The notes under the pieces are model-generated. The model did no database searches and was not told where the DNA came from. It saw nothing but the letters and a program-made list of their open reading frames with translations. This document shows, piece after piece, positions 1 through 8,872 of a DNA stretch of 64,000 nt. Numbering within the stretch: position 1 is the first letter of the stretch; every line of letters begins with the position of its first letter. Location: positions 3,477 through 67,476 of the forward strand of contig VBWE01000023.1 in NCBI GenBank assembly GCA_006218065.1. The letters run 5' to 3'. The DNA is from Bacteroidota bacterium (GTDB lineage Bacteria; Bacteroidota; Bacteroidia; Palsa-965). The position numbers and the translations under genes are program-made.

Positions 1-38
1 CATTCGCCGAGCGCGTAGTTTTTTAGTTTGGTTGCCAT
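1..38 (-). CDS. 5' end of an unidentified gene, possibly an aldehyde dehydrogenase (partial)
   Basis: An ATG on the minus strand at 38 opens a frame that runs off the left edge; the visible residues are MATKLKNYALGE. This start resembles the N-terminus of PaaZ-type aldehyde dehydrogenases, which often begin with a KLxNYxxGxW-like stretch. Twelve residues are too few for a firm call. It is divergent from the eCIS-core cassette, so the cassette probably starts its own transcription unit. The window does not show what lies further left. Confidence 0.35.
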   Translation of the reverse strand, partial: MATKLKNYALGE

Positions 39-275
39 ATATGGAATGCTGTTTCGTTATTCAAAAAGAGGAAGCCCAAAAATAGGAAAACAACGGGGAT
101 TAAAGTCGTGGAAACAACTTGGTCACCTCCTGCCTAACCATGATGAAAGGGCCTGATTTTGCATTATTTATGAACAAAACTACCTCGCGGCTTGACATTG
201 GACAGTTATGCGTGTAAATTGGGGCGAGTAAATAATACCCCTTTTGAAATTAACTCCTGTAAATAACTGCCAGTC

Positions 276-3011
276 ATGTTTGAATTCAGCCCGAAGCAGC
301 GCCAGCACCAGTATGGTCATGATGATGACGAGAGTTATGCTTTGCGTTCCCCGAAGAAAATCAAGGCGTTGAAAAAAGCAGAAGCTGATTCGGGCGAAGA
401 AGTGAGCCAGGCGATTGAGCCGCATAAAGCAAAAGGCGCCGCGCAGCCCGCTGATCATATCGTTCAGCTGGAAAACACAGTTCGTGCGGCTGCAGATCCG
501 ATCCTGGCAAAGGTGGGCCGCAGTACAGATGATTGTCCGTGGCTGGAACATTTGCTGCAGCATTACAGTACGCAGAGTATAGATCAGATTGCATCTGCTG
601 CGGGAGTAGCGATGGCTGCTGTTGGCGGGGGAGTGATGGCTTCAGTTATGCAGGCGGGAGCCTGGTCGGGTGCGCTGGGCGCCATTTCGGAGCAAGTAAA
701 AACCTCTGTTCAGCATTGGGTTACAACAGGCAAAATTACAGGTGTTCCACAGGACATGCTTAATACGCTGCCTCCGAGATTAAGGGCGGAACTTTTACTG
801 GCGATGAAAAGCGAAGCGACAGTACAACGCAAAACAGAAGAAGGATCGGAAAATTCGGAAGCGAATAATGCGGAGCATGCGCTTGGCCAGTTGGAAGGCG
901 GCGGTCAGTCGCTGGACGGAGATACGCAGGGTAAAATGGAAAAAGCGCTCGGTACCGGGCTGGGCGATGTAAAAGTACATACCGATGGAAAAGGCGCCCA
1001 GGTAGCGCAACAGAACAAAGCGCGTGCGGTTACCGTGGGCAATCATATTGCATTCAACAGCGGCCAGTACCAGCCGGGGACGCCGGTGGGCGATGCGCTG
1101 CTGGCGCACGAACTGGCGCATACGCAGCAACAGTCAGTCGGTGCCATGACCAAGGAAGAGGGCGGGGGGAACGAATCGGCGCTGGAACGTGAAGCGGATG
1201 ATGTGGCTGTCAGCGCGGCGGCGGGCATACATGGGGGAGAAGAGAGTTGGCTGAAGAGTTTCGGGAAGAAGACGGGTGCGGCGTTGAAGACGGGGTTGAG
1301 GTTGCAAAGGTGTTCGCAGGAACCGGCGGATGAGCAGGTAAATGATACGGTTGTTACGGATACGGTTTCTACGGAAAAGAAAGAAACGTTTACAGAACCT
1401 CCTTATACGGACTATATTTTAGACAGCATTCCCATTACATCAATAAACGATATAAAAGCACAAGGCCTGACGGAGTTTACCTCCAAAGGGTTATTGATGC
1501 ATACTTCGGAATTCAAAGCGTTCACTAATCCTCCCCATGATCTTTCTTATGGTGAAGCGATGAATGCCACTATGTTGATGTTTAACGATATGGTAAACGG
1601 ACTCGCGTTCAGACCGATGGATCAATATGCACTTGAAGCCGCTGCGACTCCATTGGATGAAGAAACTAGTGCGATGTCCAAGGACGCTGTGATCCAAACC
1701 AATCCTGCAATATGGAATCTCGTTAAAGATGTCAAATCTGATTTTGACGCATGTGCAGATATCAATGCATTGGAAACCAAGCTTATTGAAAAATCAAAAG
1801 GTATCTGGAATGCTGCCAAAGGAACGGAATCTGATGAGCCTGTTTATTGGGCTCGTTACCGTATGAAAAAGGTGCTTCGGGAGAATCCACTTCTGCAAAA
1901 TAATCTGGGTGAAATGAAAAGGTTGTTTATAGTTCTCGAGGATAATTCAAGGGGTAGAACAGACGTGTTGTTTGATGTTACCGCTGCGACGAATAAAAAT
2001 GTTAAGAGAGTACTGATCAGCGGATTTGACCCATACCAGGGAGGCACCAGCAATCCTTCCGGTATAGTAGCGCAAATGCTTGATGGGAAAATCATTTCGC
2101 ACCAGGGAGAAGAGGTGGCCGTGGTGGAAGCCGTTACCTTCCCGACCCGTTACAGCGACTTTGACGATGGTGTAGTGGAGAATTTTTTCAAACCATATAT
2201 CGCCAACGAAGAGAATAATATTTATATGATCATGACTGTTAGCCTGGATAATGACGCGACATCAATGAATCTTGACCGGTATGCGGGGAACATACGTGCA
2301 GGATGGTATGAAAACGAAAATATCGCTATAGGTATTCCTATCTTCTTGCCCGAACCATTGCCCGGGCAGGCGCAAACATATTATGAAGATATGATGCGTT
2401 CGTACAATACGGCAATTTCAAAGTTTAAAATATCACAACACCCTGATTATGTACCACCTGTGATTGCCGGAGCAAACTATGACAAAACAATAACATTCAT
2501 GAATGATTTTCATGCTCTGATGAACCGGGAAATAGAAAATCCCCATAGCAGGGCGTCCTATTTTGCGTTCCCTTTTATAAATGCTCCGGCATTTATTGAA
2601 ACGAACTTCCCGGTTAATGAAATGCTTGATGAACAAAATAAACCGAAAGACATGGTGGTACACCAGAACTATTCGTACTTAGACGCATCGGGAACTCAGG
2701 ACAGTGAAGGCAAAGAATTTGCCAAAAAATCAACTGACCTTAACGAATCTCCGCCTGCAGATAACATAAAAGCTACCCAGGGACCAGGGGGAGATTATTT
2801 GTCAAATGAAATGTTTTACAGAGTTTCCTGGATGCGTTATCAGTATAATAAAGATTTACCCAACGTACATTTACATATTCCCAAGGTCGGCAATACACAA
2901 GGTTCCGGAGGAACCTTCACCATCCAGGACATTTATACGCAGGCAGAGGGAATCCTTGCCCTGGCCGTAAAGAAGCAAATGGAAAAAGATCAAAGTGAAA
3001 AGAAAGAATAA
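276..3011 (+). CDS. eCIS-core (DUF4157) protein with a C-terminal pyroglutamyl-peptidase-like domain
   Basis: A 911-residue protein without signal peptide. A DUF4157/eCIS-core domain lies at about 210-320, with its HELAH metal-binding-like motif at 278-282. DUF4157 proteins are associated with extracellular contractile injection systems and often carry C-terminal effector domains. The C-terminus (about 575-905) aligns by eye with pyrrolidone carboxyl peptidases (C15): KRVLISGFDPYQGG at 583-590 matches the GFxPFGG loop, MNLDRYAGN matches the IERIAVN segment, GDYLSNEMFY matches YLCNxxMY, and HLHIP matches FIHVP. The expected Glu, Cys and His therefore read Asp667, Ser843 and His867. The domain is also about 100 residues longer than free Pcp. 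It could be a serine-type variant or an inactive scaffold. The stop overlaps the next ATG by one base, implying coupling. Confidence 0.8.
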   Translation: MFEFSPKQRQHQYGHDDDESYALRSPKKIKALKKAEADSGEEVSQAIEPHKAKGAAQPADHIVQLENTVRAAADPILAKVGRSTDDCPWLEHLLQHYSTQSIDQIASAAGVAMAAVGGGVMASVMQAGAWSGALGAISEQVKTSVQHWVTTGKITGVPQDMLNTLPPRLRAELLLAMKSEATVQRKTEEGSENSEANNAEHALGQLEGGGQSLDGDTQGKMEKALGTGLGDVKVHTDGKGAQVAQQNKARAVTVGNHIAFNSGQYQPGTPVGDALLAHELAHTQQQSVGAMTKEEGGGNESALEREADDVAVSAAAGIHGGEESWLKSFGKKTGAALKTGLRLQRCSQEPADEQVNDTVVTDTVSTEKKETFTEPPYTDYILDSIPITSINDIKAQGLTEFTSKGLLMHTSEFKAFTNPPHDLSYGEAMNATMLMFNDMVNGLAFRPMDQYALEAAATPLDEETSAMSKDAVIQTNPAIWNLVKDVKSDFDACADINALETKLIEKSKGIWNAAKGTESDEPVYWARYRMKKVLRENPLLQNNLGEMKRLFIVLEDNSRGRTDVLFDVTAATNKNVKRVLISGFDPYQGGTSNPSGIVAQMLDGKIISHQGEEVAVVEAVTFPTRYSDFDDGVVENFFKPYIANEENNIYMIMTVSLDNDATSMNLDRYAGNIRAGWYENENIAIGIPIFLPEPLPGQAQTYYEDMMRSYNTAISKFKISQHPDYVPPVIAGANYDKTITFMNDFHALMNREIENPHSRASYFAFPFINAPAFIETNFPVNEMLDEQNKPKDMVVHQNYSYLDASGTQDSEGKEFAKKSTDLNESPPADNIKATQGPGGDYLSNEMFYRVSWMRYQYNKDLPNVHLHIPKVGNTQGSGGTFTIQDIYTQAEGILALAVKKQMEKDQSEKKE

Positions 3012-4354
3012 TGAACACCCATAATCCTTTCATTCTGTATTTTCTGTTTGCGGCATATAGTATGTCAAACTGCGGCCTGCACCAGGAAACCGCGAATGAA
3101 AAAAAACATAACGATGAACCGGCTGCTGATCCTGTTGCGTTTTTTTACCACGTAAAAACTGCTTCCGGAGATTGTTTTATTGATGAATCCGGTAAAAATT
3201 ATTGGCCGGCCGGATTTTATAAAACAACCGGGCATTGGGAGAGTAACCGGTTGCCGATTATTATCGGTGAAAAAAAAGGCTATGTTAATTGGTCTGGTGA
3301 TACAATCATACCTCCCGTATTTTCCGAGACTTATTCTTTTGAGCAAGGCTATGCTTTTGCCAGGCAAGATCAGCTTTGGGGTGTGATTGATACAGGTGGA
3401 AAATGGGTGATACCTCCTCAATATCATCATATCCGGTATGCGGATGACAAAAAAGCAACGCTTTATAAAAACAAAGGAGATGTGCAGATTCCTTTTGAGA
3501 TGTATAGCAGTGATACCAGCTTGTATCTGTCGTGGTTCGACAGTCATATCGAATCTGGAACATTGATGGTCAAACGAAATGGTACATGGTCATCAATGAA
3601 TTTGAAAACAGGAAAAATAGCAGCTTGGGTATGTGATTCATTAAACATTTGGTCAGAGAAAAAAATAGCAGTCAGGATGAATTCCGGGTGGGGATTTGCA
3701 GATACCGCTGGCAACATGAAGGTTCCTGCAATTTATCAAAAGGTCGGGAATTTCCAGGAGGGATTTGCCCCGGTAGTTCTTGCTGGGAAGTGGGGATATA
3801 TCGATACATCCGGCAAAATTGTAATTCCTGCCTTATATGAAAAAGCACAACCGTTTACGAAAGGATATGGAAAAGTAAAAACCGGCAGCAATGCGTATAA
3901 CCTGGTTACTTCTTCCGGAAAACTTCTTTTTGAAAAAGGGTTCACTAATGTGCGTACCCTGGGAAATGAAATTTTTGCAGTTCTGGAAGCTGACTTGTGG
4001 TATCTGGTTGACGAGAAAGGAAGAAAAATCTCTAAACCTGGTTTGGAAGACATATCCGATTATGAATCCGGGGTTGCTTTTGCGAAACAAAATAAACTTT
4101 GGGGGCTTATTGATAATAAAGGAAAATGGTTGGCTCCTCCTCGTTTTTCAGATCATGGATATTTTGTCGCAGGCACTGCAGGGTTTAAAACCACATCCGG
4201 CTGGGGGTTGATTGATACTAACGGAAAAATTGTACAAGAACCTGTTTTGGATAATATTTTGCACCAGTACAAAAATGGCGTTGTCCTCGTCAAAAAACAG
4301 GGTAATCAACTATTACGAAATAAAAGCGGAATAATAATCTGGCAAGAGCAATAA
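3011..4354 (+). CDS. WG-repeat lipoprotein, possible partner or immunity protein of the upstream effector
   Basis: A 447-residue protein with a short hydrophobic leader and a lipobox-like MSNC around residue 21; Asn at -1 is unusual, but a second lipoprotein in this window (51488) also has NC. The rest is about eight WG repeats, recognisable as WGxIDTxGKWVIPPxY-like units such as QLWGVIDTGGKWVIPPQY and KWGYIDTSGKIVIPALY. WG repeats are thought to form beta-rich interaction surfaces and have no fixed function. The ATG overlaps the effector stop (TAATG), so the two are translated together. Base use is visibly AT-richer than the following genes. Immunity or delivery-adaptor roles are inferences from position only. 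Confidence 0.75.
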   Translation: MNTHNPFILYFLFAAYSMSNCGLHQETANEKKHNDEPAADPVAFFYHVKTASGDCFIDESGKNYWPAGFYKTTGHWESNRLPIIIGEKKGYVNWSGDTIIPPVFSETYSFEQGYAFARQDQLWGVIDTGGKWVIPPQYHHIRYADDKKATLYKNKGDVQIPFEMYSSDTSLYLSWFDSHIESGTLMVKRNGTWSSMNLKTGKIAAWVCDSLNIWSEKKIAVRMNSGWGFADTAGNMKVPAIYQKVGNFQEGFAPVVLAGKWGYIDTSGKIVIPALYEKAQPFTKGYGKVKTGSNAYNLVTSSGKLLFEKGFTNVRTLGNEIFAVLEADLWYLVDEKGRKISKPGLEDISDYESGVAFAKQNKLWGLIDNKGKWLAPPRFSDHGYFVAGTAGFKTTSGWGLIDTNGKIVQEPVLDNILHQYKNGVVLVKKQGNQLLRNKSGIIIWQEQ

Positions 4355-4383
4355 AAAAATCCGCATATAATTAGAACGAATCC

Positions 4384-5475
4384 TTGAACTCCTTCAACCA
4401 GTCCGCTCGTCCGCTCCTGTTCTGGTCCCTGATCGGCCTGCTCGCCGCATTTCCCGTTTTCCTTTTTTTGCTGAATAAAAATGGCATTGGCTGGAGTCCT
4501 GCAGTGGGTTTAACAATGGTCGTCATCGCTGCTTTTTTCATCCAGGCATTCATCGTAAAAATATTTTCCGGGAAAGAATCGCACGTGTTCTACCGGCAAC
4601 TGCTCGGAATTCTCGCAGCAGTATGGTTATGTGCATACCTGGCTGGTTTGCCGGTTCTGAAAGTGATGGATTGTTTTATACTTTCCTTCGGTACCTTCCA
4701 TGCATTCGCCCGCATCGGCTGTTTCCGTGCAGGTTGCTGCCACGGCCGGGCTGCATCAAAAGGTGTCTGTTATTCAAAAGAGCACGGCATAGAACCGCAC
4801 TATGAAAACGTTCGTTTATTCCCGGTGCAGCTGGCTGAAGCTTCCGGCGTTACGCTCATCGCTGCGTCCGGCATACTCATGTTCTTTCATGCACATGCGG
4901 ATGGCGCGGTTTTCACTTTTTACCTTGGTTCGTATGCCGTACTGCGTTTTGCATTGGAATTTTTTCGGGGCGATACAGATCGTCCTTATAAGCTGGGACT
5001 TTCCGAAGCACAGTGGACTTCCTGGTTGATCCTGGCCGGTTTAACGGTAACTGGATGGGCGGGCGGACTGCCGGCTTCGATAATACTTTACGCAGAAACA
5101 GTATTTATATTTTTGCTTGCATGCTTGTGGATATTCTATTTCCGTTTTCTTCCGGTTGTGCAGACCCGCCAGGTGAATTTTATAGATGAGTTCGCCCGGT
5201 GGTTGCATGCCCGGATGAAATCCGCTGATCCGTATGAAATAGCCGTAAAAAATACAGGGTTTGGTCTTCGCCTGTCTTTCCAGCAAACCGCCGCGGAGCC
5301 TGCACAATACCTGTTCGCATATTCCGGACCGGTTGAAAAAAATGCACAAGCCATGAGCCGGTCCAGCATGAAAATGTTGAAACGGATTTTTTTTCCGCAG
5401 GCGGACGTGGCAGAAATAAAAAAAGAAAACGGGTTCATCTTTTTCCTGGTTACCGTTAAAAAAACAGCAGCATGA
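4384..5475 (+). CDS. Lgt-like (prolipoprotein diacylglyceryl transferase family) membrane protein with C-terminal extension
   Basis: A 363-residue multi-pass membrane protein read from a TTG start at 4384; no ATG gives a comparable N-terminus. Family marks are ARIGCFRAGCCHG (Arg110 to Gly121), FPVQLAE (146-152) and RFALEFFRGD (188-197). Genuine Lgt has GRxxNFxNxE and an HGG motif; this protein has the CFxxGCCxG variant seen in divergent family members, and no HGG motif is visible. About 120 soluble residues follow the last membrane segment, longer than ordinary Lgt. It ends in an ATGA overlap with the AAA+ ATPase gene. Since a lipoprotein gene is directly upstream, dedicated lipid modification is possible, but activity cannot be inferred. 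Confidence 0.75.
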   Translation: MNSFNQSARPLLFWSLIGLLAAFPVFLFLLNKNGIGWSPAVGLTMVVIAAFFIQAFIVKIFSGKESHVFYRQLLGILAAVWLCAYLAGLPVLKVMDCFILSFGTFHAFARIGCFRAGCCHGRAASKGVCYSKEHGIEPHYENVRLFPVQLAEASGVTLIAASGILMFFHAHADGAVFTFYLGSYAVLRFALEFFRGDTDRPYKLGLSEAQWTSWLILAGLTVTGWAGGLPASIILYAETVFIFLLACLWIFYFRFLPVVQTRQVNFIDEFARWLHARMKSADPYEIAVKNTGFGLRLSFQQTAAEPAQYLFAYSGPVEKNAQAMSRSSMKMLKRIFFPQADVAEIKKENGFIFFLVTVKKTAA

Positions 5476-6794
5476 ACAAAACGTTGGACACGGCCGATCT
5501 TGATCGTGAAATAGCCTGGTTTCAGCTGGCTTCACGGAAAGACGGAAATAAAAGGACGGAACTTACAGACCTGCCGGTCATGCAAAACGTTTCATCACCG
5601 TATGCGCATATGGTAAACAGCCATAAACTTTCTGCGGATGAGCGTTTCATTTTCATGCTTGCTTTCCTGCCCGCATTTCGTCCTGATCTGCTCAACTGTT
5701 TCCTCGAAGAATCGGGCAAAGATGAATACGCTTCAACGGCAACCGGCGGCAGGCGCGGAAAATACCATAACGGTTTTTTGCCGACGGTTCAGACGGCGCT
5801 TTTCCTGCTCGCAGGAGATGATACGGCACGAAGGGCGGAAATATGGAGCCATTTTCAGCGCAGTTCCAAACTGGTGTCGCGGGGACTGATCCGCACGGAT
5901 ATCCCGGATAACGGCGAACCTTTGCTCGCAGCTGCAATCAGCGTTCCTGAAGACCTGCTGCAGAAACTGCTTGCCGGCCAGGACATGCTGAACGACCCTG
6001 ATTTTCCCGTGGAAGAGATTTCTACCGTGCGGAAATGGGAAGATCTTATGCTTACCCGGTTCCAGGAATCGCTGGTCAACCAGCTTTTCAACTGGATAAA
6101 ACACCGCGACAAACTGCTCGATGAATGGAATATGAGCAAAACACGCAGCAGGGGATTCATCGCTTTGTTTCACGGTTTGCCCGGCACAGGAAAAACACTG
6201 ACGGCGAAACTGATCGGCAAAAAAATAAACAAAAAGGTGTACCGGGTAGATCTCTCCAGGATCATTTCGAAATACATAGGCGAAACGGAAAAAAACATTT
6301 CCAGGCTGCTTGCCCGGGCAAAACAGGATGACGCTATTCTCCTGTTCGATGAAGCCGATGCTTTATTCGGAAGAAGAACTCCCGTTCAGTCCGCGCACGA
6401 CCGTTATGCCAACCAGGAGATAGCATACCTGTTGCAGGCTGTAGAAGACAGTGAAAACATGGTGATTCTCACCTCCAACCTTTTTGATAATATCGATAAA
6501 GCATTTGCAAGACGGATTCAGCTCGTCGTGCAGTTTCATCACTTCAATGAAGAACAGCGTGAGTATTTCTGGAAAAAATCATTCCCCGCCGAAGTGAAAA
6601 TGGCCGCGGATATTGACTGGAACAAGGTTGGAAGAGTGTACCTGCTCACGCCCGACCAGATCGAAGAATCCGTTCGTTTTATCCTGCTCAATATGCTTGA
6701 AAAAAACACATCCGAACTGACACAGGCCCTGCTTGTTGAAGGCATCGAAACATCCTCCTGGGCGCGGGGTGAAAAACCTTCCATGTGGGCCTGA
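5472..6794 (+). CDS. AAA+ ATPase of the eCIS-associated (Afp15-like) type
   Basis: A 440-residue protein with an N-terminal helical region (1-200) and one AAA+ module. Walker A is GLPGTGKT at 235-242, Walker B is AILLFDEAD with Asp293/Glu294, followed by a sensor-1-like ILTSN and an arginine pair in FARRIQ. One AAA+ ATPase is a conserved component of extracellular contractile injection systems (Afp15/Pvc15), where it is thought to aid assembly or cargo handling. This sequence has the same layout: a unique N-terminus followed by a single C-terminal AAA domain. Its start overlaps the Lgt-like gene by four bases, making it the last gene of the cassette. The promoter of the next gene lies 50 bases downstream. 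Confidence 0.85.
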   Translation: MNKTLDTADLDREIAWFQLASRKDGNKRTELTDLPVMQNVSSPYAHMVNSHKLSADERFIFMLAFLPAFRPDLLNCFLEESGKDEYASTATGGRRGKYHNGFLPTVQTALFLLAGDDTARRAEIWSHFQRSSKLVSRGLIRTDIPDNGEPLLAAAISVPEDLLQKLLAGQDMLNDPDFPVEEISTVRKWEDLMLTRFQESLVNQLFNWIKHRDKLLDEWNMSKTRSRGFIALFHGLPGTGKTLTAKLIGKKINKKVYRVDLSRIISKYIGETEKNISRLLARAKQDDAILLFDEADALFGRRTPVQSAHDRYANQEIAYLLQAVEDSENMVILTSNLFDNIDKAFARRIQLVVQFHHFNEEQREYFWKKSFPAEVKMAADIDWNKVGRVYLLTPDQIEESVRFILLNMLEKNTSELTQALLVEGIETSSWARGEKPSMWA

Positions 6795-6846
6795 TTGCCC
6801 GGTGAAAAAATATCCCCGACCAAATCCGTCTTTTTCCGTTAATTAC

Positions 6847-6854
6847 TATCTTTG
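6847..6854 (+). promoter_or_regulatory. -7 promoter box for the DUF349 gene
   Basis: TATCTTTG matches the Bacteroidota -7 consensus TAnnTTTG. Transcription would start near 6860, which favours the ATG at 6915 over the upstream in-frame ATG at 6864. No TTG is found at the usual -33 distance. Confidence 0.55.
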
Positions 6855-6914
6855 AAAGGATAAATGACCGGGTATTGCAGCCCGGTTATTTTATCTGTAC
6901 ACGTTAAAATTTTT

Positions 6915-8801
6915 ATGGAGAATAACGAGGAGAATTTGCCGGGTGATGAGCAGAAGCTGACGCCTGCCACGGAAACGGAAAACAACGTTACCGCCAGCCT
7001 GACAGAAGTACAGGCCGATATTGCATTGCCTGCCGCCACCGAACATGACCATGAAGACGATGCACACGACGATCTTCACCCGGAAGAAGATTTTTCCGGC
7101 TTGGGGAAAGACGAGCTGCTGCAGAAAATGGAAGAATGTTTCGCCGCTGCCGATCCGGAGCAGGTGAAGCATACCGTACGGAAGCTGAAAGAAATTTACC
7201 GCGAACATGCGCGTGAAGAACTGGAAGCGAAAAAAAGAGCCTGGGAAGAACAGAAAGAAGATGAACATGACCTGTTCATGCCTTCCGCCGACAAGCGGGA
7301 CGAGCGTTTCGAGGAACTGCTCCGCAAATACAACCTGAAACGTACGGACAGCCGTCGCGACCGCGAGAAACAGCTGAAGCACAATCTCCAGGTCAAGCTG
7401 ACCATCATCGAAGAACTGAAGCAGTTGCACGAAACCAGCGACAGCATGCAGAAGGCGTTCGACAAACTCCAGGACCTGCAGACGCGCTGGCGCGAAGCCG
7501 GTGCGGTTCCGCAGGGATACTCCGACGATTTATGGAAAAGCTATCATCATCATATCGCCCGTTTTTATGACGTGGTGAAAATCAGCCGTGAACTTCGTGA
7601 CCTGGACATGAAGAAAAACGCGGAGCTGAAAGAAGAACTCATCGCCAAAGTGGAAGCGCTGAAAGACGTGACTTCGGTTCGTGATGCGCTTCACCAGTTG
7701 CGCGATCTGCATGCCAAATGGCGCGAGATCGGTTTTTCGGCGAAAGAAACCAACGACGAACTCTGGGAACGCTTCAAAGCCGTTTCGGATAAAGTACACG
7801 AACGCCGCAAGGAACTCGAAGCCGGCCTGAAAGTACAGCGTGAAATAAACCTGAAAGCCAAAATCGCGCTTTGCGAGGAAATGGAAAAGATGGCCGAAAC
7901 CACCTATGACTCGCACAAAGGCTGGCAGGACGGGAACAAAGCGATCGAAGAAGTTTTCGGACGCTGGCGCAAAGTCGGTTTTGTTCCGAAAGAAGACGAA
8001 GACAATACCTGGAAACGTTTCAAGGAAGCGCGCAATAAATTTTTCCGCAACCGGGAAACGTTCTACGGCCAGCAGCGCGATATTTTCAAGGAAAATCTCC
8101 AGAAAAAAATCGCGCTTTGCGAAGAAGCCGAAAAACTCCAGGAAAGCACCGACTGGAAAAATACCGCGAATATTTATAAGAAACTGCAGGATAAATGGAA
8201 GGCCATCGGGCCGGTTTCGCGCAAGCAAAGTGACCGGTTGTGGAAACGTTTCAAAACCGCAGGCGACAAGTTTTTTGAAAACCGCGGCAAACATTTCGCC
8301 GAATCCGACGCCGCGCTGGCCGCCAATGCCCAGGCCCGCGAGCAGTTCATCGCCGGCATGGCTTCGGTAGAACTTACCGACAACCTGAAAGACAATAAAG
8401 CGGTGATCGCTAAAATCCAGGAAGACTGGAATGCGCTCGGTGAAATGCCGCGCAACGACAGGAACCGCCTGGAAGCCGCTTTCCGTGAGGCGATGAGCAA
8501 AGTGTACGAACTGCTCAAAGAAAAAGCAGGCGGTGACGATAAAGTACTGCAGCGATTGAAATACGAGCAGCTGAGCCAGACCGAAAACGGCCGCGACCAG
8601 CTTTACCGCGAACGCATGAACCTGCAGGATCGCATCAAAAAGCTGCAGAACGAAATCAATACGCTGGAAAACAACATCGGCTTTTTCGGAAAATCCAAAG
8701 GCGCAAAAAACCTCGTGACCGAATACCAGGAGAAAATAGACGCAGCCAAAACGGAAGTGGATAAACTGAAAGTCCAGCTGAAAATGATTCCCCGCGAATA
8801 A
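6915..8801 (+). CDS. DUF349 repeat protein
   Basis: A 628-residue, very charged, largely helical protein. At least five DUF349 repeats are visible, each with a W-x-x-x-G core followed by a helix: RWREAGAVPQGYSDDLW, KWREIGFSAKETNDELW, RWRKVGFVPKEDEDNTW, KWKAIGPVSRKQSDRLW and a weaker DWNALGEMPRNDRNRL. A C-terminal coiled coil follows (about 565-625). The N-terminal 70 residues are acidic and low-complexity. There is no signal peptide, so it is probably cytoplasmic. DUF349 is common in Bacteroidota but has no settled function. An in-frame ATG at 6864 would add 17 residues, but it sits almost on the predicted transcription start. Confidence 0.9.
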   Translation: MENNEENLPGDEQKLTPATETENNVTASLTEVQADIALPAATEHDHEDDAHDDLHPEEDFSGLGKDELLQKMEECFAAADPEQVKHTVRKLKEIYREHAREELEAKKRAWEEQKEDEHDLFMPSADKRDERFEELLRKYNLKRTDSRRDREKQLKHNLQVKLTIIEELKQLHETSDSMQKAFDKLQDLQTRWREAGAVPQGYSDDLWKSYHHHIARFYDVVKISRELRDLDMKKNAELKEELIAKVEALKDVTSVRDALHQLRDLHAKWREIGFSAKETNDELWERFKAVSDKVHERRKELEAGLKVQREINLKAKIALCEEMEKMAETTYDSHKGWQDGNKAIEEVFGRWRKVGFVPKEDEDNTWKRFKEARNKFFRNRETFYGQQRDIFKENLQKKIALCEEAEKLQESTDWKNTANIYKKLQDKWKAIGPVSRKQSDRLWKRFKTAGDKFFENRGKHFAESDAALAANAQAREQFIAGMASVELTDNLKDNKAVIAKIQEDWNALGEMPRNDRNRLEAAFREAMSKVYELLKEKAGGDDKVLQRLKYEQLSQTENGRDQLYRERMNLQDRIKKLQNEINTLENNIGFFGKSKGAKNLVTEYQEKIDAAKTEVDKLKVQLKMIPRE

Positions 8802-8872
8802 TTTTCACATCACGTTACAGAAAGTCCGGAGGGCAGCTTGCTTGTATTCTATTCGTATCTTGTCTTTTCAAG

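Noticed and set aside
6864-6914. Upstream start for the DUF349 protein
   Set aside because: The ATG at 6864 is only nine bases after the -7 box and would coincide with the transcription start; 6915 leaves a normal leader.
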